A DNA stretch of 64,000 nucleotides, from assembly GCA_054601695.1 (NCBI GenBank), contig BAAHQB010000029.1, forward strand, positions 868,001 to 932,000. Reading direction: 5' to 3'. The translations under genes were made by a program, and so were the position numbers. Of this stretch, positions 1 through 64,000 are shown one piece after another (the first letter of the stretch is position 1; the number at the start of each line of letters is the position of its first letter). The stretch comes from Amorphochlora amoebiformis. Taxonomy: Eukaryota; Cercozoa; Chlorarachniophyceae. The notes beneath the pieces were generated by a model. It made no database searches and was not told the DNA's origin. It worked only from the letters and a program-made list of their open reading frames with translations.

Positions 1-180
1 CCATTGACTCGGTTAGGGTTAGGGTTAGGGTTAGAATTAAGGTTAGGGTTAGGGCTAGTGGTGTAAGGGATAGGGTTAGGATCAGAATATTCAGCATGTC
101 TTAGTCCGAGGACCATTGACTCGGTTAGGGTTAGGGTTAGGGTTAGGGTTAGGGTTAGGGTTAGGGTTAGGGTTAGGGAT
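1..180 (+). repeat. Telomere-like (TTAGGG)n arrays around a 47-bp spacer
   Basis: TTAGGG runs at 14-60 and 124-178 flank a spacer (about 76-123) containing ATTCAGCATGTCTTAGTCC. The spacer's end, CCATTGACTCGGTTAGGG, occurs at 1 and again at 112. Located in or beyond the last NOM1 intron, not necessarily at a chromosome end. Confidence 0.85.
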
Positions 181-391
181 ATGGGTATTCTCACTCCCTC
201 CTCTTTCGTTACTTTTTCCCGTCTTCCTGACCCAGTTTTTCTCTCTCTCCTCCTCTGTATTTCCTTCCCCTCTAACCTCTTCCTCTCCACCTACACCCTT
301 CCTCTCTCTCCCTTTCCTTCTCTCTCTCTCTCTCTCTCCAGATTTTTTTAAAATTTCTTTCATTTTTCGTCATATTTGCCTTCTGTATCCA
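181..391. repeat. Pyrimidine-rich CT tract
   Basis: Dominated by TCTC and TCCC on the plus strand; would serve as the pyrimidine tract of the possible exon at 392. Confidence 0.7.
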
Positions 392-497
392 AGCCTTGAG
401 CTGCGATGTGCCTGTGGTGCCCGACCCGACGGTTGAAGTTCCGCCTGGAAGTTATTTTGATGATTTGGTTATCGATGGTGTTGTTGGCGATTATTAG
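392..497 (+). CDS. Possible last exon of an unidentified plus-strand gene
   Basis: After a pyrimidine-rich tract ending ctgtatccaag, the frame reads LSCDVPVVPDPTVEVPPGSY and FDDLVIDGVVGDY, then TAG. The composition is protein-like and unlike its surroundings. The acceptor position is a guess (ttgag a few bases on is another option) and no upstream exon is in the window. Confidence 0.35.
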
Positions 498-846
498 TGT
501 TGGTTATTGACGTCTGGTATGAACTTTCACTCGTTCTAAGAGTATTACCCCCCCGAGGTTGCTATATACTACGTGCCGGATATGAGTATGGCTATGTGTG
601 TATGTCTGGAGATTGAGAAATGGATATGTGGGTGTGTGTGTATGCATGTCTGTGGGTGTGTATATGTGAATGTGTGCGGGCATGTATGTATGTGTATGTG
701 TGTGGGCATGTATGGATATACTTAGGAAGAGGCCGTAACAACGTGTATATGCATGTGTGTGTGTTTGTGTGGGTGCGTGTGTATGCATGTATGTATATAT
801 AATGCACGTATATATATATATTATATTATATTATATTATATTATAT

Positions 847-885
<39 letters not shown>

Positions 886-910
886 ATATATGCATACGTA
901 GATACACGTA
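498..910. repeat. (TG)n, TATATTA and (TA)n microsatellites
   Basis: GTGTATG-type repeats to about 800, a TTATA pentamer run at 820-855, then (TA)n. No gene seen. Confidence 0.85.
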
Positions 911-924
911 TTCAAGTATCATAT

Positions 925-2034
925 AATACAACGGAATATACTTAACCCAGGGTTCATGCATCATATAATATAATAAAATATGCTTAGCCTTGGGTTCATG
1001 CATCATATAAAATAATAAAATATACTTAGCCTTGGGCTTACATATCATATAAAATAATGGAACATACTTAGCCTTGAGTTCATGCATCATATAAAATAAT
1101 GAAATATACTTAGCCTTGAGTTCATGCATCATATAAAATAATGAAATATACTTAACCTTGGGTTTACGTATCATGTAAAATAATGAAATATACTTAACCT
1201 TGGGTTTACATATCATATAAAATAATGGAACATACTTAGCCTTGAGTTCATGCATCATATAAAATATTGAAATATACTTAACCTTGGGTTCGTGTATCAC
1301 ATAAAATAGTGGAACATACTTAGCCTTGGTTCATGCACCATATAAAATATTGAAATATACTTAGCCTTGGGCTTACGTATCATATAAAATAATAAAATAT
1401 ACTTAACCTTGGGTTTACGTATCATGTAAAATAATGAAATATACTTAACCTTGGGTTTACATATCATATAAAATAATGGAACATACTTAGCCTTGAGTTC
1501 ATGCATCATATAAAATATTGAAATATACTTAACCTTGGGTTCGTGTATCACATAAAATAGTGGAACATACTTAGCCTTGGTTCATGCACCATATAAAATA
1601 TTGAAATATACTTAGCCTTGGGCTTACGTATCATATAAAATAATGAAATATACTTAACCTTGGGCTTACGTATCATGTAAAATAATGAAATATACTTAAC
1701 CTTGGGTTTACATATCATATAAAATAATAAAATATACTTAGCCTTGGTTCATGCATCATATAAAATATTGAAATATACTTAGCCTTGGGCTTACGTATCA
1801 TATAAAATAATGAAATATACTTAACCTTGGGTTCGTGTATCATATAAAATAATGGAACATACTTAGCCTTGGTTCATGCACCATATAAAATATTGAAATA
1901 TACTTAACCTTGGGTTTACGTATCATATAAAATAATAAAATATACTTAACCTTGGGTTCGTGTATCACATAAAATAATGGAACATACTTAGCCTTGGGCT
2001 TACGTATCATATAAAATAATGAAATATACTTAAC
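925..2034 (-). repeat. 42-bp minisatellite, about 27 units, each carrying the NOM1 exon 13 donor
   Basis: Read on the minus strand each unit is CCAAGGTTAAGTATATTTC followed by ATTATTTTATATGATAC and a variable half. The CCAAG|GTTAAGTATA box is the donor of exon 13, whose intron starts with this array. Because 42 is divisible by 3, the array shows long spurious reading frames with a 14-residue period. Confidence 0.85.
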
Positions 2035-12585
<10,551 letters not shown>

Positions 12586-12816
12586 ATCTCACTCACAAGC
12601 CTTCGGCAGCCATTCCTCTGGGCAATTCGCCGATAATAATCCCGCGCATTTGTGACACAGGGTCGCGTCACATTTTGCAATCTGCTTTCTTAAGGTGATT
12701 CCACGAGATTCCATCCCGGAATACCACCGGAGGAACTGAATGACACGTGCACACAAGTCGTGTCCAGTCGCCTTGCGCCGCGCAAACCGGCCTTGCGGGG
12801 CTGCGACGAGAGCGAA
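12586..12816. promoter_or_regulatory. Divergent promoter region between NOM1 and the TIM44 locus
   Basis: The minus-strand NOM1 ATG and the plus-strand presequence ATG are 232 bases apart in a GC-rich stretch free of (TA)n. Both transcripts probably start here. No TATA box or other named element is convincing. An in-frame upstream ATG at 12760 would shorten it to about 175 bases. Confidence 0.5.
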
Positions 12817-36139
<23,323 letters not shown>

Positions 36140-36158
<19 letters not shown>

Positions 36159-36545
36159 CAATCGATGTCACGCTGCTTTGTCACGAGCAAAATTAAGAAT
36201 ATGTAAATTTAATCACTAGTGATGTTAACTCAACACAGTTTAACTCATCTAGCGTTACGATGTCACGCTGCTTTGTCACGAGCAATATTAAGAATATGTA
36301 AATTTAATCACTAGTGATGCTCACTCAACTAACTCATCTAGCGATTGATGTCACGCTACTTTGTCACGAGAAATGTAAATTTAATTACTAGTTGTTCATC
36401 CAACTCATCTATCGATCGATCACGCTGCTTTGTCACGAGCAGTATCTAGTAGATCTAGTGTTCACCCAACTCATCTAGCGATCGATGTCACACTACTTTG
36501 TCACGAGCAATGTTAAGAATATGTAAATTTAATTACTAGTGAAAA
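36140..36545 (+). repeat. Five imperfect repeats of the TIM44 stop-codon region
   Basis: ~80-105-bp units carrying CAACTCATCTAGCGATCGAT, GTCACGCTGCTTTGTCACGA and TATGTAAATTTAATCACTAG. The first unit is the end of the coding sequence. Confidence 0.85.
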
Positions 36546-37510
36546 TTGCTTTGGAAACTCCATGATCTGGATAATCCAGCTAATATTCCGACGGTACACC
36601 ATGATCGAGTTCCACACTACTAGACCCGCAAGTTTCCAGCCCGCTGTTGTATGGTACGACACACACGTACGTATATCATGGTACGACGCCCACGTACGTA
36701 TATCATGGTACGCCGCACACGTACGTACGTACGTACATCCAGCACATGAATCGGGACTAAAAACTAGAAAAACCTCAGCAATTTGGGACTAAAAACTAGA
36801 AAAAACCTCAGCAATAATTAGTTTGATGCGTACGTACGTACGTGTACTCATATATATCTAGTATATCCAGTATAACAATTTGGCTGTCGTCTAGATCTAG
36901 GGATCGTAGGTATACGTACGTACGATAGGTACGGAGATGCGTACTTCATTCATATTGTCATAGTGTATTTATTGATACGTACGTACGATAGGTACGGAGA
37001 TGCGTACGTATATCATTCATAGCATAATGCATTTATATCTCTAGATCTAGGACGGGACACGTACTTGACGTGTATGATCTAGTCATCGGATAACGACGAA
37101 AGTCTCTAGTTGTCTGTTCATGAGTGATAATTGTTTAGCTCACGAATAATCTAGATGATGTAGGTGATCTAGCTATTCTTTTTTGAACTTTAAAACTGAA
37201 CTAATATAGTAATACTAGTAGTAATAGCTGAGCTGGCGACATAATCCACTATTACTTTTAGAACTTTAAACTGGACTAATAATAGTAATACTGGTAATAC
37301 TAGTAATAGTAGTAATAGCTGAGCTGGCGGCTGCTACAAAACTTATCTTGTTGCATTATCTAGATTCTAGATTATATATATGGAGTTTGGAGTATATATA
37401 GACATGTATGCCTAGAGCTACATACATACTAGATATAGTCTTTAGAAACATATTCAACTTCGACACTTGAAGTTTAGAGGAAGTCAATCTAGTCAACATA
37501 CACCATATAC

Positions 37511-37561
<51 letters not shown>

Positions 37562-37660
37562 GCACGTGTACGCACAAGATTTAGCCTATGCGTCCGATCG
37601 AATACGAAGCCTATGACTCTCATAATCACCTAAAATGTAAGGATAATGTGTAGGAACATG
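36159..37660. other. Convergent intergenic spacer between TIM44 and the coiled-coil gene
   Basis: 1.5 kb, low in (TA)n. The first 390 bases are imperfect repeats of the TIM44 stop region. From 36650 to 37080 there are many ACGT/GTACGTACGT runs and paired copies (36735/36783 and 36908/36976). From 37190 to 37335 a ~90-bp sequence ending AGCTGAGCTGGCG occurs twice. I see no convincing gene. Confidence 0.6.
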
Positions 37661-61600
<23,940 letters not shown>

Positions 61601-61662
61601 ACTACTCAGCGTGATAAAGGACTACGTCGCACAGTATCACACCAGCATCAACCGCTAGCAAA
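61601..61662. promoter_or_regulatory. 62-bp divergent start region
   Basis: Separates the longest coiled-coil gene start (minus) from the plus-strand ATG at 61663. It is free of (TA)n. If the coiled-coil gene starts at 61564, the gap is 98 bases. Confidence 0.4.
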
Positions 61663-63051
<1,389 letters not shown>

Positions 63052-63089
63052 GTATTTAGCTAACGATATCTAAAAAGATTTTATCGGAA

Positions 63090-64000
<911 letters not shown>

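Noticed and set aside
1-180. A true chromosome end at position 1
   Set aside because: The array is short, interrupted by spacer, in the orientation found internally elsewhere, and NOM1 and another gene seem to continue across the edge.
925-2034. CRISPR array
   Set aside because: The repeats are contiguous without unique spacers, the genome is eukaryotic, and the unit is explained as a donor copy.
36562-36792. 76-codon plus-strand frame after TIM44
   Set aside because: Half of it is translated ACGTACGT and direct repeats; no splice context or family resemblance.

Overview
This is a stretch of nuclear DNA from a eukaryote, probably a flagellated or ciliated protist or alga. It has spliceosomal introns, long runs of the hexamer TTAGGG, and genes for a nucleolar protein, a mitochondrial import protein and a ciliary-type coiled-coil protein. 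I cannot place the species. About nine tenths of the DNA is intronic microsatellite, mostly (TA)n, broken by small islands of normal composition. Nearly every island is an exon of 16-400 bases flanked by GT (once GC) and AG, with intron phases that agree from one exon to the next. I assembled the exons by hand on both strands using splice sites, phase continuity and family resemblance, so protein names come from remembered family motifs, not from a search.

Layout. (1) 392-497, plus strand: a possible last exon of a gene entering from the left. (2) 12585 down to 2035, minus strand: 13 exons of a NOM1/SGD1-like nucleolar MIF4G protein; its C-terminal half lies off the left edge. (3) 12817-36158, plus strand: 34 phase-consistent exons. 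They start with a mitochondrial presequence and a TIM44-type helix, pass through an EF-hand block, and continue through a nearly complete TIM44 to its stop codon. This is either one unusual TIM44 with an EF-hand insert or two genes. (4) 61600 down to 37661, minus strand: 30 exons of a coiled-coil protein of about 580 residues, tentatively CCDC13. (5) 61663 onward, plus strand: the first three exons of an unidentified gene leaving the window. Genes 2/3 and 4/5 are two head-to-head pairs with starts 232 and 63 bases apart; genes 3 and 4 converge on a 1.5 kb spacer.

The most striking feature is how the introns are built. At roughly 30 exon edges the end of the exon together with its splice site is duplicated one to many times into the adjoining intron, each copy separated by (TA)n. 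Copies of an exon end (donor side) lie downstream and copies of an exon start (acceptor side) lie upstream, in all three long genes. The most extreme cases are a 42-bp minisatellite of about 27 units carrying a NOM1 donor, an eight-copy donor array, and six progressively decayed copies of one TIM44-locus donor. Interstitial telomere-like arrays also sit inside introns, and one intron starts with its donor merged into the telomeric repeat. The window therefore suggests introns that grow by repeated duplication across exon-intron junctions, leaving chains of decoy splice sites.
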